NCBI GenBank assembly: GCA_902586435.1
Contig: CACIHJ010000002.1
Span: forward strand, 1 to 64,000
Direction of reading: 5' to 3'
DNA length: 64,000 nucleotides
DNA from: an uncultured Bacteroidota bacterium
GTDB taxonomy: Bacteria > Bacteroidota > Bacteroidia > Flavobacteriales > Flavobacteriaceae
In this document: positions 25,330 to 37,413 of the stretch, piece after piece
Layout of the letters: every line of letters begins with the position of its first letter
Position numbering within the stretch: position 1 is the stretch's first letter
The notes under the pieces: model-generated
Told to the model about the DNA's origin: nothing
Seen by the model: only the letters and a program-made list of their open reading frames with translations
Database searches by the model: none
Made by a program: the position numbers and the translations under genes

Positions 25330-26226
25330 TTGGACTGGAATCAAGCTATAGAAGAATATAAATCATATTTAAAAATAGAAAGAGGCTTAAGCATTAATTC
25401 TATATCCAGTTATGAGAATGATGTTATATCATTAAAAGATTATCTCTTGAATAATCATGTTAAAGAATCACTAATAGATTGTAGTTCGGAAACCATAAAT
25501 TCTTTCATATATAGCTACTCAAAGAAGAATAGCTCTAGATCACAAGCAAGAAAGATATCAGGACTTAAGAGTTTTTTTAAATTTCTTGTATTTGAGGGAT
25601 ATCTAAAAACATCTCCGATGTCAAATATTGATTCTCCTAAATTGGGTAGAAAACTTCCTGATATCTTAAATGTTGAAGAAATTTCAAAAATGATTAATTC
25701 TATTGATGAAAAAGAAAACTTCGGTCAACGAAATAAAACAATAATAGAGATTCTATACGGAACAGGTATTAGAGTTAGTGAATTAATTGAATTAAGGATT
25801 TCAAATATATTTTTTAAAGAAAACATAATTAGAGTATTAGGTAAAGGTGAAAAAGAGAGATTTGTTCCACTTGGGATTAAAGCTAAAAAAAGTATTAATG
25901 ATTATATAAATACTAAAAGGAGTCTTCAAAGGATAGATGAATCATCAAATGATATTCTTATATTAAGTAAGTATGGTAAGAAATTGACAAGACATATGAT
26001 TTTTACTTTAATCAGAAATATTTCTAAAAATTGTGGTATAAATAAAAAAATCAGCCCACACACATTTAGGCATTCATTTGCATCTCATCTTTTAAAAAAT
26101 GGTGCTGATCTTAGAAGTATTCAATTAATTCTTGGACATGAAAATATTACTACAACAGAGATATATACTCACTTAGACTCAAAGCACTTATTAACTATAA
26201 TGAAAAAATACCATCCAAGAAAGTAG
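25330..26226 (+). CDS. xerD: Tyrosine recombinase XerD/XerC type
   Basis: The 298-residue recombinase resolves chromosome dimers at dif. An N-terminal core-binding domain (about 1-100) is followed by the catalytic domain with R in GTGIRVSELI, K in GKGEKERFVP, HTFRHSFASHLL, LGHENITTTEIYTHL and the nucleophilic tyrosine in IYTHL. The start is TTG at 25330; an in-frame stop lies 18 bases upstream and the next ATG would cut the core-binding domain. The stop is directly adjacent to the stop of the convergent response regulator. I read it as the housekeeping Xer and not a mobile-element integrase because the flanks are core genes. Confidence 0.9.
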   Translation: MDWNQAIEEYKSYLKIERGLSINSISSYENDVISLKDYLLNNHVKESLIDCSSETINSFIYSYSKKNSSRSQARKISGLKSFFKFLVFEGYLKTSPMSNIDSPKLGRKLPDILNVEEISKMINSIDEKENFGQRNKTIIEILYGTGIRVSELIELRISNIFFKENIIRVLGKGEKERFVPLGIKAKKSINDYINTKRSLQRIDESSNDILILSKYGKKLTRHMIFTLIRNISKNCGINKKISPHTFRHSFASHLLKNGADLRSIQLILGHENITTTEIYTHLDSKHLLTIMKKYHPRK

Positions 26227-26928
26227 CTAGTTATCAACAGTTAACCTAAAGCCTTCTCCATGGATATTTATTATTTTAATTTTTTTATCAGTTTCTAGAT
26301 ATTTTCTAAGTTTAGCTATATATACGTCCATGCTTCTTGATGTAAAATAGTTGTCATCTCGCCATATTTTATTAAGGGCAATATCTCTTGGGAGTAGATC
26401 ATTTAAATTTAAAACAAGCATTTTTAATAACTCATTCTCCTTTGGTGAAAGCTTTATTGGTTCATGACCATCATAGTTAAGCATCCTAAGCTTTGAATTA
26501 AAATTAAATTTACCAAAGCTGAACTCATAAACACTTGATGAATCGGACTTTAGAAGGTTTTTCCTGCTAAATAATGATTTTATTTTAGCCAATAATATTT
26601 CTGAATCAAAAGGTTTAGTAAGGTAATCATCTGCTCCAATCTTATAACCTTTTAATACATCTTCTTTAAGAGTTTTTGCTGTTAAAAAAATTATAGGTAT
26701 CTGATCATTTTTTTCTCGTATTTCTTTTGCTAATGTAAACCCATCTTTATAAGGCATCATTACATCGAGGATACATAGGTCATATTCTGATCTAGTAAAC
26801 TTTTCATAACCTTCAATTCCATTTGACGCTAAATCAACATTATATTTATTGATAGAAAGGTATTCTTTTAGAATTCTTCCAAAATTTGAATCGTCCTCAA
26901 CTAAAAGTATTTTTTTATTGGTCTTCAT
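26227..26928 (-). CDS. Response regulator, OmpR family
   Basis: The 233-residue regulator has a receiver domain with acidic pocket VEDD (11-13), phosphoacceptor D55 in LCILDVMMP, and K in YLTKPFD, followed by an OmpR-type winged helix (about 135-232) with SRSMDVYIAKLRKYL. The gene starts four bases after the histidine kinase stop and is cotranscribed with it. The pair resembles the RprXY type of Bacteroidota by architecture. Its regulon is unknown; an 11-bp-phased direct repeat upstream of the kinase is a possible autoregulatory site. Confidence 0.92.
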   Translation of the reverse strand: MKTNKKILLVEDDSNFGRILKEYLSINKYNVDLASNGIEGYEKFTRSEYDLCILDVMMPYKDGFTLAKEIREKNDQIPIIFLTAKTLKEDVLKGYKIGADDYLTKPFDSEILLAKIKSLFSRKNLLKSDSSSVYEFSFGKFNFNSKLRMLNYDGHEPIKLSPKENELLKMLVLNLNDLLPRDIALNKIWRDDNYFTSRSMDVYIAKLRKYLETDKKIKIINIHGEGFRLTVDN

Positions 26929-26932
26929 TTAA

Positions 26933-28516
26933 TTAAATATTTTTGAATTCTATAGAGAATTTTGTTCCAACGCCTTTTTCACTATCTACTTTAATAATAC
27001 CATTGTGAAAGTCAACTATTTTTTTAACGTATGATAGTCCAAGTCCATGACCTTTTATATTATGAATATCACCATTTTGCTCTCTAAAAAACTTTTCAAA
27101 AATCATTTTTTGAGTTGATTTGTCCATACCTATACCTTTATCTTCAATACATAACTGAATTTTATCTTCTACAGTATTTGATGTAAAATTAATTACCGGC
27201 GAATTTTTCGAGTACTTAATTGCATTATCAAGAATATTGATTATAATATTTTCAAGATGATTCTTATTTCCATTGATATATCTATTTATTGCATTTAATT
27301 TTAAATTAATCTTTCCTTTTTTACTCCCTATCAAAAGTTTTACATGTTCTGTAGCATCCTCAATGACTTCATGAAGATCAATACTATCCATTTTAAGAGG
27401 GTTAGAACTTTTTTCAAGCTGAGATATTCTTAAAATATTTTCAACCTGAGAAAGCATTCGAGAATTCTCTTCTCTAATCATTCCTAGATATGAATTTGTT
27501 TTTTCAGTTATATTATTTTTTTCATTACTAGAAATTGAATCAAGTGCAAGATTTATAGTTGCTATTGGTGTTTTAAATTCATGAGATATATTATTGATAA
27601 AATCATTTTTAATTTCTGATAATTTTTTCTGTCTTAGTATTTGGTACAAAGCACCCGTGGATAAAATTATAATAACTAGTGTTAACAAGAATGATAATGA
27701 TGCAATTCCTATTATACCTGATAAAACATATTCTCTTTTTTCTGGAAATGAGACAACAAGATCATATTTAATATTACTTAGCTGATCGTCAAAAAAAGGT
27801 ATTGTATATTTTGGTCCTGATTGAACTTCAAGATAATTATTTGATTTAATCTTTGTTGATAACCCATTGCTATAAATACCAAATTCATATGGAGTGGTAA
27901 TATCTCTTTCCTGAAAGCTTTGTTCTAATAATACTTGAATTTCTCTAGAAGTAGTTCTTTTATGAATTGGAAGAGATGATGCATACTCCTCAAATGCAGA
28001 TTTATATTTTTCAAATTTAAAGACATCTATATCTTGAACACTTTTGATTTTGGAAATTGAAGAGTTTAATGTGTTTTCTCTTCTATCAAAAATATTTTTA
28101 TTTAAAATTGTTGTTTTAACAGCTTTATAATCTTTAACCTTTTGATTATTTTCTGGATTACTCACAAGATTATCAGGAATACTAATATTATAGTCTTCTT
28201 CGAGAATCCCATAAGCAAAAAATGTAGATAAGTTTGTAGATTGATCTTCATCTAGAAAAAGAAAAACATCAGTAAAATTTGATTCATTTGGCGCACCTAC
28301 AGAGTCTATTAACATTTGGTATGCATTAACATAATCATTCAACTCTCTATTTTTAACCTCTAATGAAACTTCTCTTAAGGATGTATTGACAGAAAGGGAA
28401 AATTCTTCCTCTTTGTTTTCCCAAGAAGAATATATCCAATAACCTTGAAGGAAAATTATTCCAATTAGAGATATGGACATAAGTGCAACAAGTGATATAT
28501 AAAATTTTCTACTCAC
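26933..28516 (-). CDS. Sensor histidine kinase, two membrane segments, no HAMP
   Basis: The 527-residue kinase has membrane segments at about 7-29 and 266-290 enclosing a periplasmic domain of about 235 residues with no family I recognise. The cytoplasmic part has the HisKA box ISHEFKTPIATINLALDS (H near 310), the N box NAIKYSKNSP, and the G boxes DKGIGM and GHGLGLSYVKKIV. No HAMP linker lies between TM2 and HisKA; QKKLSEIKNDFINNISHEF follows directly. The start is GTG at 28516. Coupled with the response regulator downstream. The input signal is not visible, but the large periplasmic domain points to an envelope signal. Confidence 0.92.
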   Translation of the reverse strand: MSRKFYISLVALMSISLIGIIFLQGYWIYSSWENKEEEFSLSVNTSLREVSLEVKNRELNDYVNAYQMLIDSVGAPNESNFTDVFLFLDEDQSTNLSTFFAYGILEEDYNISIPDNLVSNPENNQKVKDYKAVKTTILNKNIFDRRENTLNSSISKIKSVQDIDVFKFEKYKSAFEEYASSLPIHKRTTSREIQVLLEQSFQERDITTPYEFGIYSNGLSTKIKSNNYLEVQSGPKYTIPFFDDQLSNIKYDLVVSFPEKREYVLSGIIGIASLSFLLTLVIIILSTGALYQILRQKKLSEIKNDFINNISHEFKTPIATINLALDSISSNEKNNITEKTNSYLGMIREENSRMLSQVENILRISQLEKSSNPLKMDSIDLHEVIEDATEHVKLLIGSKKGKINLKLNAINRYINGNKNHLENIIINILDNAIKYSKNSPVINFTSNTVEDKIQLCIEDKGIGMDKSTQKMIFEKFFREQNGDIHNIKGHGLGLSYVKKIVDFHNGIIKVDSEKGVGTKFSIEFKNI

Positions 28517-28558
28517 TTTTTTTTTTTACAAAATTCGGAATTTAAATTTAAAAAAATC

Positions 28559-28575
28559 TTAATGCAATGTTAATG
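28559..28575 (-). promoter_or_regulatory. Direct repeat CATTAA, 11-bp period (candidate regulator site)
   Basis: CATTAA occurs twice with five bases between (minus strand CATTAA-N5-CATTAA), giving an 11-bp period, 43 bases before the kinase GTG. Tandem half-sites at 11 bp are typical of OmpR-family binding. Confidence 0.35.
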
Positions 28576-28578
28576 TAT

Positions 28579-29163
28579 TTATATACTATTTAATATACTA
28601 TTATGAATTTTAAGAACTTTATTTGAAATTTCTTCTAAATTAATATTATCAATTATAAAATCACATTGATCAATTTTATCATCATCTGCAATTTGATTAT
28701 TTATTCTGTTTATTGCATCTTGTCGATTACACTTATCTCTTTTAATTATTCGTTTAACCCTATCCTCTTTTGGAGCTCTTACTAATATTATTTTATCAAA
28801 TTTATTTTGAGTTCCTGTTTCAAAAATTATTGCAACTTCTTTTATGATATATATATCTTCTAAACCTTTACAGTAATTCTCGAAATGCCTATTTACATAG
28901 GGGTGGACAATCGAATTAAGTAGTTCTAACTTTTGCTTATCTGTAAAGACAATAGTTGATAATTTCTTTCTATCCAGTTTTGAATTAATATAGATACTAT
29001 CTCCAAAAGAATTTTTTATTTTTTTTATTAGGCCCTTATCTGAATTCATTAATTTTTTAGCCTCATCGTCAGCTTGATAACAAGTAATCCCTAACTCTTT
29101 GAAATAATTAATAACAGTCGATTTACCAGAACCTATTCCCCCAGTTAATCCTACTAATATCAT
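28579..29163 (-). CDS. coaE: Dephospho-CoA kinase
   Basis: CoaE phosphorylates dephospho-CoA in the last step of CoA synthesis. The P-loop VGLTGGIGSGKSTVINYF opens the protein, and CYQADDEAKKLM, IVHPYVN and RDKCNRQDAINRINNQI follow the family pattern. The product has 194 residues, normal length. The start overlaps fabI (ATGA). coaBC lies further up the same strand, so two CoA genes share one gene string. Confidence 0.95.
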   Translation of the reverse strand: MILVGLTGGIGSGKSTVINYFKELGITCYQADDEAKKLMNSDKGLIKKIKNSFGDSIYINSKLDRKKLSTIVFTDKQKLELLNSIVHPYVNRHFENYCKGLEDIYIIKEVAIIFETGTQNKFDKIILVRAPKEDRVKRIIKRDKCNRQDAINRINNQIADDDKIDQCDFIIDNINLEEISNKVLKIHNSILNSI

Positions 29164-29975
29164 TTATTATTTAGTTTATCAATTATTTCTTGACTAACCC
29201 CAACATTTGAGAATCCACCATCATTGAAGAGGTTCTGCAGTGTAACTTTCCTTGTATAATCACTAAATAACGAAATAGTATAGTCAGCACACTCTTCCGC
29301 ACTTGCATTACCAAGTGGAGAAGTTAACTCAGCATAATTTAAGAAATCATCTAAACCTTTAACCCCCTTACCAGCAGTTGTTAGAGTTGGAGATTGAGAT
29401 ATAGTGTTAACCCTAACCTTTTTTTCCTTTCCAAAATAATAACCAAAACTCCTTGCTATAGACTCTAAATAGGCTTTATTATCAGCCATATCATTATAAT
29501 TTGGAAAAGTTCTCTGAGAAGCTATATATGTTAAAGCTACAATACTACCCCATTCATTCATAGCATCTAATTTAAAAAGTGTCTGCATTAGCTTATGAAA
29601 GGAAACTGCAGATACATCCCAGCCTTTGGTCATCCAATCATGGTTCAAATCGGTATACTCTTTTCCTTTTCTTACATTAACTGACATCCCAATTGAGTGA
29701 AGAACAAAATCTAATTTAGAGCCTAAATCATTCATTGCCTTCTCAACAAGATTTTCAAGATCTTCTATACTTGTTGCATCAGCAGGAATAACTTTTGATT
29801 CTGTTTGTTCAGCAAGTTTTTCTATATCCCCCATTCTTATGGCAACAGGAGCATTTGTTAGGATAAACCTACCCCCTTCATTGTAGATCTTATTAGCTGT
29901 AACCCAAGCAATTGAAGTTTCATCAAGAGCTCCAAAAATTATACCTTTTTTACCTTTAAGAATAGAGTTTGACAT
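29160..29975 (-). CDS. fabI: Enoyl-ACP reductase (NADH)
   Basis: FabI completes each round of fatty-acid elongation. The 271-residue SDR protein has the cofactor start KGIIFGALDETSIAWVTA, the LHSIGMS segment and the active-site Y-x6-Y-x7-K arrangement in LTYIASQRTFPNY followed by NDMADNK. It carries the SQSPTLTTAGKG substrate loop. The essential residues match the triclosan-sensitive class. It lies 23 bases after recN and overlaps coaE. Confidence 0.94.
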   Translation of the reverse strand: MSNSILKGKKGIIFGALDETSIAWVTANKIYNEGGRFILTNAPVAIRMGDIEKLAEQTESKVIPADATSIEDLENLVEKAMNDLGSKLDFVLHSIGMSVNVRKGKEYTDLNHDWMTKGWDVSAVSFHKLMQTLFKLDAMNEWGSIVALTYIASQRTFPNYNDMADNKAYLESIARSFGYYFGKEKKVRVNTISQSPTLTTAGKGVKGLDDFLNYAELTSPLGNASAEECADYTISLFSDYTRKVTLQNLFNDGGFSNVGVSQEIIDKLNNK

Positions 29976-29998
29976 TACTTTTTTTTATAAAGATACAC

Positions 29999-31651
29999 TT
30001 AATTCAGTAACTGATTAGCAAGTTCTTTGGCAGATTTATTTAGCTTTTTACCCGATAACATTTCTGCAATTTCATCCACTCTATCAGACTTATTTAAGAG
30101 TTTAATATTTGTTACTGTTCTGGTTTCATCTTCATGCTTAAAGACTTTAAAATGACTATCTCCCTTGGATGCAACTTGCGGAATATGAGTTATTGTTAAA
30201 ACCTGCATATTTTTAGACATATTATACATTAGATTAGCCACTTTCGAAGAAACAATTCCAGATACACCACTATCAATTTCATCAAAAATTATAGCTGACA
30301 ACTTTTTGTATTTTGATAGAATACTCTTGATTGACAACATAATCCTTGATATTTCTCCTCCCGATGCAATATTTTTTAACTCATTGAAACCAGTTCCTTT
30401 ATTGCTTTTAAAAAGTAAATCAATTAAAGAATTACCATTATTTAGTAATTCTTTAGATTTAGTTATATCTACTTTGATTTTTGAATTTTCCATTCCTAAA
30501 TCGCTAAAATTATTATTCATTTTCTCTGTAAAAACTGGAATTGCTTTTTCTCTACCATTGTGAAGTTTATTAGCAATTGTATAGAGGCTTTTAATAATTC
30601 CCTCTCTTTTTAAACTTAATTTTGATATTATGTTGTCGAAATTTTTATGATCATCAATTTTCTTTAATAAATCATTCTTTATTTCAATCAATTCATAAAT
30701 TGAATTAACCCTATGCTTGTTTTGCAATGAGTAGATTGAGTCTAAACTTTCCTTTAAAATATTTGATTTGGTATCCTTAGATTCAAGATTTTCTATGTAT
30801 GATTCGTAATCACTTGTGAGATCAGTTAAATCATTCTTTATTTCAATAAATTTTTTTCTAAAACTCTCAAGTTTAGATGAATTTTCTGAGATCTTATTTA
30901 TCTCTTTTATATAAAATGAAAGCTTATCATTTATTCCTATTTCATCATTATTTATTTCATTAATAACATTTACAGATATTGTTAAGGTTTCTTCAAGATT
31001 ATCCAATTCTTTAACCTGATCTTTAAGTTCATCTATATTTATGCCTTCAAGATTAAGACCTTCAAATTCCTTAAGTAAATATTTATCATAATCACTTTGT
31101 TCATCAAGGTTTAGTTTATTCTGTTCAATTTTTTCAATTTCTTTCTCAATTTCTTTTAAATCGTTATATTCATTTTTGTAATCTAGTACTAACTTTTCAT
31201 TATTTGCTAGAGAGTCTAAAATCATATATTTAAAATTATTATCTAATAGACTTAAATTATTATTCTGGGAATGAATGTCTATTAAGGTATTCCCAAGTTT
31301 TGAAAGAACATCAAGATTAACAGGAGTATCATTAATAAAAGCTCTAGATTTACCTGAGGGAATAACTTCTCTTCTCAGAATGGTCTCTCTTTCATAATCT
31401 AAACTATTAAGTTCAAAAAATGACTTAAGATTGTACTCGGTTGTATCAAATATGGCTTCAACAAAACATTTGATATTTTTGTTTATTATTTTTGAATTAT
31501 CAACTCTTGAGCCTAAGACTAGTGAAAGGCCACCTAAAAGTATAGATTTCCCAGCACCTGTCTCGCCAGTAATAGATGTCATTCCAGGCTTAAAAGACAT
31601 TTCAATAGAATCAATTAAAGCATAGTTATTTATCTTTATTTCTTTAAGCAT
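29999..31651 (-). CDS. recN: DNA repair protein RecN
   Basis: The 550-residue SMC-like ATPase acts at double-strand breaks. Walker A is SITGETGAGKSILLGGLSLV at the N-terminus, a long coiled coil spans about 150-370, and the signature FNELKNIASGGEISRIMLSI with Walker B SAIIFDEIDSGVSG lies near 440-480. The end LSGKKLNKSAKELANQLL is typical. It overlaps coaBC by 16 bases. The gene for a DUF4835 protein that I recall between coaBC and recN in many flavobacteria is absent. Confidence 0.95.
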   Translation of the reverse strand: MLKEIKINNYALIDSIEMSFKPGMTSITGETGAGKSILLGGLSLVLGSRVDNSKIINKNIKCFVEAIFDTTEYNLKSFFELNSLDYERETILRREVIPSGKSRAFINDTPVNLDVLSKLGNTLIDIHSQNNNLSLLDNNFKYMILDSLANNEKLVLDYKNEYNDLKEIEKEIEKIEQNKLNLDEQSDYDKYLLKEFEGLNLEGINIDELKDQVKELDNLEETLTISVNVINEINNDEIGINDKLSFYIKEINKISENSSKLESFRKKFIEIKNDLTDLTSDYESYIENLESKDTKSNILKESLDSIYSLQNKHRVNSIYELIEIKNDLLKKIDDHKNFDNIISKLSLKREGIIKSLYTIANKLHNGREKAIPVFTEKMNNNFSDLGMENSKIKVDITKSKELLNNGNSLIDLLFKSNKGTGFNELKNIASGGEISRIMLSIKSILSKYKKLSAIIFDEIDSGVSGIVSSKVANLMYNMSKNMQVLTITHIPQVASKGDSHFKVFKHEDETRTVTNIKLLNKSDRVDEIAEMLSGKKLNKSAKELANQLLN

Positions 31652-32844
31652 CTTTTTATAATTTGTTCAAAAATATCTTTTGAAACATCATCCTTACTCT
31701 TCTTTTTGTATTCTACTCTATCACCTCTAGAAATAAAAGTAATTTTATTTTCATCACTAGAAATTGGAGAAAAATCAGAGATACAGTTTAGAATAATTGC
31801 ATCTAAATTTTTAGCATTTAATTTTTTATTAGCATTTCTAATAAAATTTTCGGTTTCAAGAGCAAATCCAACTAGATATTGATTAGTTTTATTCTTTCCA
31901 AGGTAAGATAATATATCAATTGTAGGCTCAAGCTCAATACTTTCAATTTCACCATTTTTCTTGATTTTACTATCCTTATAAGATTTAGGCTTGAAATCTG
32001 AAATTGCAGCAGCAGATATAATAATATCTGAATTTTTATAACTTTTTTTAACAATCTCAAACATCTCATCTGAAGATTCAACTCTAACAGATTCAATACC
32101 CTCTAATTCCATCTGAATGTTGGTGGGACCAATTACTAATTTAACAATAGCTCCAAGTTTTTGAGCATTTTTTGCTAAATGATAACCCATTTTACCGGAA
32201 GAATTATTCCCAATAAACCTAACTGGATCAATTTTCTCATATGTTGGTCCAGCAGTAATTAGGACCCTTTTCCCATTTAGAGGAAGGGTATTTAAAATCT
32301 CTGATTCAATAAATTTTACAATTTGTTCTGGTTCAAGCATTCTTCCTTCCCCCTCTAGTCCGCTAGCTAAAGATCCAATTCCTACAGGTAAAACATGATA
32401 TCCATTTTTACTAAGTTTTTTAAGATTCTCCTTGTTTGATTTATTATTATACATGTCTAAATCCATTGCTGGAGCAATAAACACTGGACTAGAACATGAT
32501 AAGAAGGTTGCTAGTAAAAGATTGTCACACTTAGCATTTGCCATAGAAAAAATTGTATTTGAAGTAGCAGGAGCAATAATCATAAGATCTGACCATTTAG
32601 CAAGTTCTATATGATCATTCCATATGGGATTATCTTTGTCTTCTTTGGTAAATGAAGATAAAACTTCGTTTTTTGATAGTGTTGAAAGGGTCAGCGGACT
32701 GACAAAATCCTTAGCACTTGGAGTCATTATAATTCTGATAGAGCACTTTAATTTAAATAAAAGTCGAACTAAAAGTGGGATCTTATATGCTGCTATTCCG
32801 CCAGAAATACCTATTAATATATTTTTATCACTTAAAACACTCAT
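31636..32844 (-). CDS. coaBC: Phosphopantothenoylcysteine decarboxylase/synthetase
   Basis: The bifunctional 402-residue enzyme makes 4'-phosphopantetheine from phosphopantothenate and cysteine. The CoaC part has the FMN start ILIGISGGIAAYKIPLLV, the active-site histidine in WNDHIELAKWSD, and the substrate cysteine in ANAKCDNLLLATF; the CoaB part begins at KRVLITAGPTYEKIDPVRF near residue 190 and includes IGNNSSGKMG. It lies 12 bases after rpoZ in the bamD-rpoZ-coaBC-recN string. Confidence 0.95.
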   Translation of the reverse strand: MSVLSDKNILIGISGGIAAYKIPLLVRLLFKLKCSIRIIMTPSAKDFVSPLTLSTLSKNEVLSSFTKEDKDNPIWNDHIELAKWSDLMIIAPATSNTIFSMANAKCDNLLLATFLSCSSPVFIAPAMDLDMYNNKSNKENLKKLSKNGYHVLPVGIGSLASGLEGEGRMLEPEQIVKFIESEILNTLPLNGKRVLITAGPTYEKIDPVRFIGNNSSGKMGYHLAKNAQKLGAIVKLVIGPTNIQMELEGIESVRVESSDEMFEIVKKSYKNSDIIISAAAISDFKPKSYKDSKIKKNGEIESIELEPTIDILSYLGKNKTNQYLVGFALETENFIRNANKKLNAKNLDAIILNCISDFSPISSDENKITFISRGDRVEYKKKSKDDVSKDIFEQIIKRCLKK

Positions 32845-32855
32845 ACTCTAGTGTT

Positions 32856-33191
32856 TTATTTGTCTTCAGACTCCTCAGCAGTATCTCTATAATAAACTTT
32901 ACTCTCTAGCCATTCTTGAATAGCAATGGCATATGGCTTTGGGAGCCTTTCATAAAACCTAGAAACTTCTATTTGTTCTTTGTTTTCAAAGATCTCTTCA
33001 AGATTATCATTATGAGTAGCAAATTCATCTAATTTATCATGAAGTTCCTTTTTAATCTCACTGTTAATCTGACTTGACCTTTTTGCTATTATTGATATTG
33101 CTTCGTAGATATTGTCTGTTGGTTTCTCAATCTCACTTCTATCATAAGTCTTTGTGGTACTAGAAGCATTAGAATTTCTGTATTTATTCAT
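32856..33191 (-). CDS. rpoZ: RNA polymerase omega subunit (Bacteroidota Rpb6-type)
   Basis: The 111-residue protein has TDNIYEAISIIAKRSSQINSEIK in its first half, the Bacteroidota form of the omega/Rpb6 core (short motifs NIYEA and IIAKR), and a longer C-terminal part with LPKPYAIAIQEWLESKVYYRD. The position between bamD and coaBC is the usual one. It supports assembly of RNA polymerase. It starts nine bases after bamD. Confidence 0.88.
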   Translation of the reverse strand: MNKYRNSNASSTTKTYDRSEIEKPTDNIYEAISIIAKRSSQINSEIKKELHDKLDEFATHNDNLEEIFENKEQIEVSRFYERLPKPYAIAIQEWLESKVYYRDTAEESEDK

Positions 33192-33200
33192 AGTCTTTAT

Positions 33201-33986
33201 TTAGTTAATTATTTTTTTTGCATTATTTAATTTATATGATAAGTCCTCTAAAAATATAGTCTCTGGGTAATATTTTAAAAAATTAACAAGAGATCTCTCA
33301 AGTTCCGTAACTCTTTCCAATATTTTAGATTCTATACTATTTATAGCAATTTCATATGTAGATAACCATCTGTAATATAGAGCTTCTTCCCGAAAGATAG
33401 TCCCTGGGTTATCTGCCATAAAATTATCTAGAGATTTAATTGCAGAATTATAGTCTCTAATAGTATAATATTGCTTAGAGACTTCAAAATCTTTTTTCTC
33501 AATTTTATTTTGAAGCTGTTCAATTAATTCAATTGCCTCTGATACATATTCAGAATTTGGATATCTATTAACAAAAACCTGAAGTTTTTCAATTGCAGTA
33601 TTTGTATCGTCTTGATCTAAACTATAGGCAGGAGATAACATAAAATATGATTTACCTTCCATAAAATAAGCATCAACAATTCTTTGACTGTTTGGATATG
33701 ACTTTATAAAATTTTCAAACTGAATAGCAGCTAAATAATATGATTTAGTTTCAAAATATGAATTTGCGAAGAAGAATCGAAGTCTCTCTCCTTGAGGTTT
33801 TCCACTGTAGCTTGGCATGATTTGCTCAAATAGAGCATTAGCCCTCCTAAACTCTCCATTATCATAATATTCTTCAGCAGCAGTATATTTATCTACTTCA
33901 TTCTCTGTGCTATTAAGTAATTTTTGATAATCATTACAGGAAATGCATATAAGAGATAATATTAAAATACTAAAGAGCCTAATCAT
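33201..33986 (-). CDS. bamD: Outer membrane assembly lipoprotein BamD
   Basis: The 261-residue protein starts with a lipoprotein signal (LFSILILSLICISC, lipid Cys17) and then TPR-like repeats: YTAAEEYYDNGEFRRANALF, GERLRFFFANSYFETKSYY, and FENFIKSYPNSQRIVDAYF. This is the BamD pattern; it works with BamA to insert outer-membrane proteins, among them the TonB-type receptor at 50 kb. It has its own promoter inside the end of ligA and leads the bamD-rpoZ-coaBC-recN-fabI-coaE string. Confidence 0.92.
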   Translation of the reverse strand: MIRLFSILILSLICISCNDYQKLLNSTENEVDKYTAAEEYYDNGEFRRANALFEQIMPSYSGKPQGERLRFFFANSYFETKSYYLAAIQFENFIKSYPNSQRIVDAYFMEGKSYFMLSPAYSLDQDDTNTAIEKLQVFVNRYPNSEYVSEAIELIEQLQNKIEKKDFEVSKQYYTIRDYNSAIKSLDNFMADNPGTIFREEALYYRWLSTYEIAINSIESKILERVTELERSLVNFLKYYPETIFLEDLSYKLNNAKKIIN

Positions 33987-34021
33987 TTTGCGAATGTATA
34001 AATTATATAAAATATAATTGA

Positions 34022-36879
<2,858 letters not shown>

Positions 36880-37356
36880 CTATAATGATTTTATCATCCA
36901 AATTGGACAAGCAGAATGTCCTGTATTCCCCATGGGGTAATTAATATATTCAAAACCATACTTTAAATATAACATCTGAGCATCTAACATATTTGGCATT
37001 GTTTCTATATAGCATAAGTTAAATTTATTTTCTTTTGCAAAATTCAAACACTTTTGAATCATTAAAGAACCTATTCCCCTGCCTCTTATAGATGAGTCAA
37101 AATACATTTTCTGAAGCTCACATATCTCATATGCCTCATTTTTTAATTGAGATATTCCTGCACCACCTTTAATTGCGGCATCTTCTTCAATAATAAAATA
37201 TTTAGATCTTGGAGAATTATATGTTTCATAAATACAATCAATTTCAGGATCTTCAAATGCAGTTCCTTTTTTTGGAACACCCATCTCAATAAGTATTTTT
37301 CTTAATAAGGCTGCTAATTCAAAATTGTCAGTTTTTTTTACTTCTCTAATCTTCAC
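36880..37356 (-). CDS. GNAT family N-acetyltransferase
   Basis: The product has about 158 residues with the acetyl-CoA motif A region MYFDSSIRGRGIGSLMIQKC and the C-terminal motif B LYLKYGFEYI. The substrate is unknown. The start is either GTG 37356 (KIREVKKTDNFE) or the TTG at 37362; no ATG is available near the conserved beginning. It is divergent from ribD, with a large inverted repeat in between. Confidence 0.85.
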   Translation of the reverse strand: MKIREVKKTDNFELAALLRKILIEMGVPKKGTAFEDPEIDCIYETYNSPRSKYFIIEEDAAIKGGAGISQLKNEAYEICELQKMYFDSSIRGRGIGSLMIQKCLNFAKENKFNLCYIETMPNMLDAQMLYLKYGFEYINYPMGNTGHSACPIWMIKSL

Positions 37357-37367
37357 TATCAAAATAA

Positions 37368-37413
37368 ATTTAATCTAAATTTACAATAGATTTAATAAAT
37401 ATTTAGATTAAAT
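37368..37413. promoter_or_regulatory. Perfect 13-bp inverted repeat between GNAT gene and ribD
   Basis: ATTTAATCTAAAT (37368-37380) and ATTTAGATTAAAT (37401-37413) are exact inverse complements with a 20-base spacer. The right arm includes the A and T of the ribD ATG; the left arm begins 11 bases before the GNAT start region. It may be an operator in the divergent region or an RNA hairpin covering the ribD start. Confidence 0.7.

Noticed and set aside
25330-26226. xerD as an integrase of a mobile element
   Set aside because: No attachment repeats, cargo or tRNA are near; flanks are core genes and the protein matches the housekeeping Xer layout.
37363-37411. FMN riboswitch before ribD
   Set aside because: The gap is only about 50 bases and has none of the conserved FMN aptamer segments.
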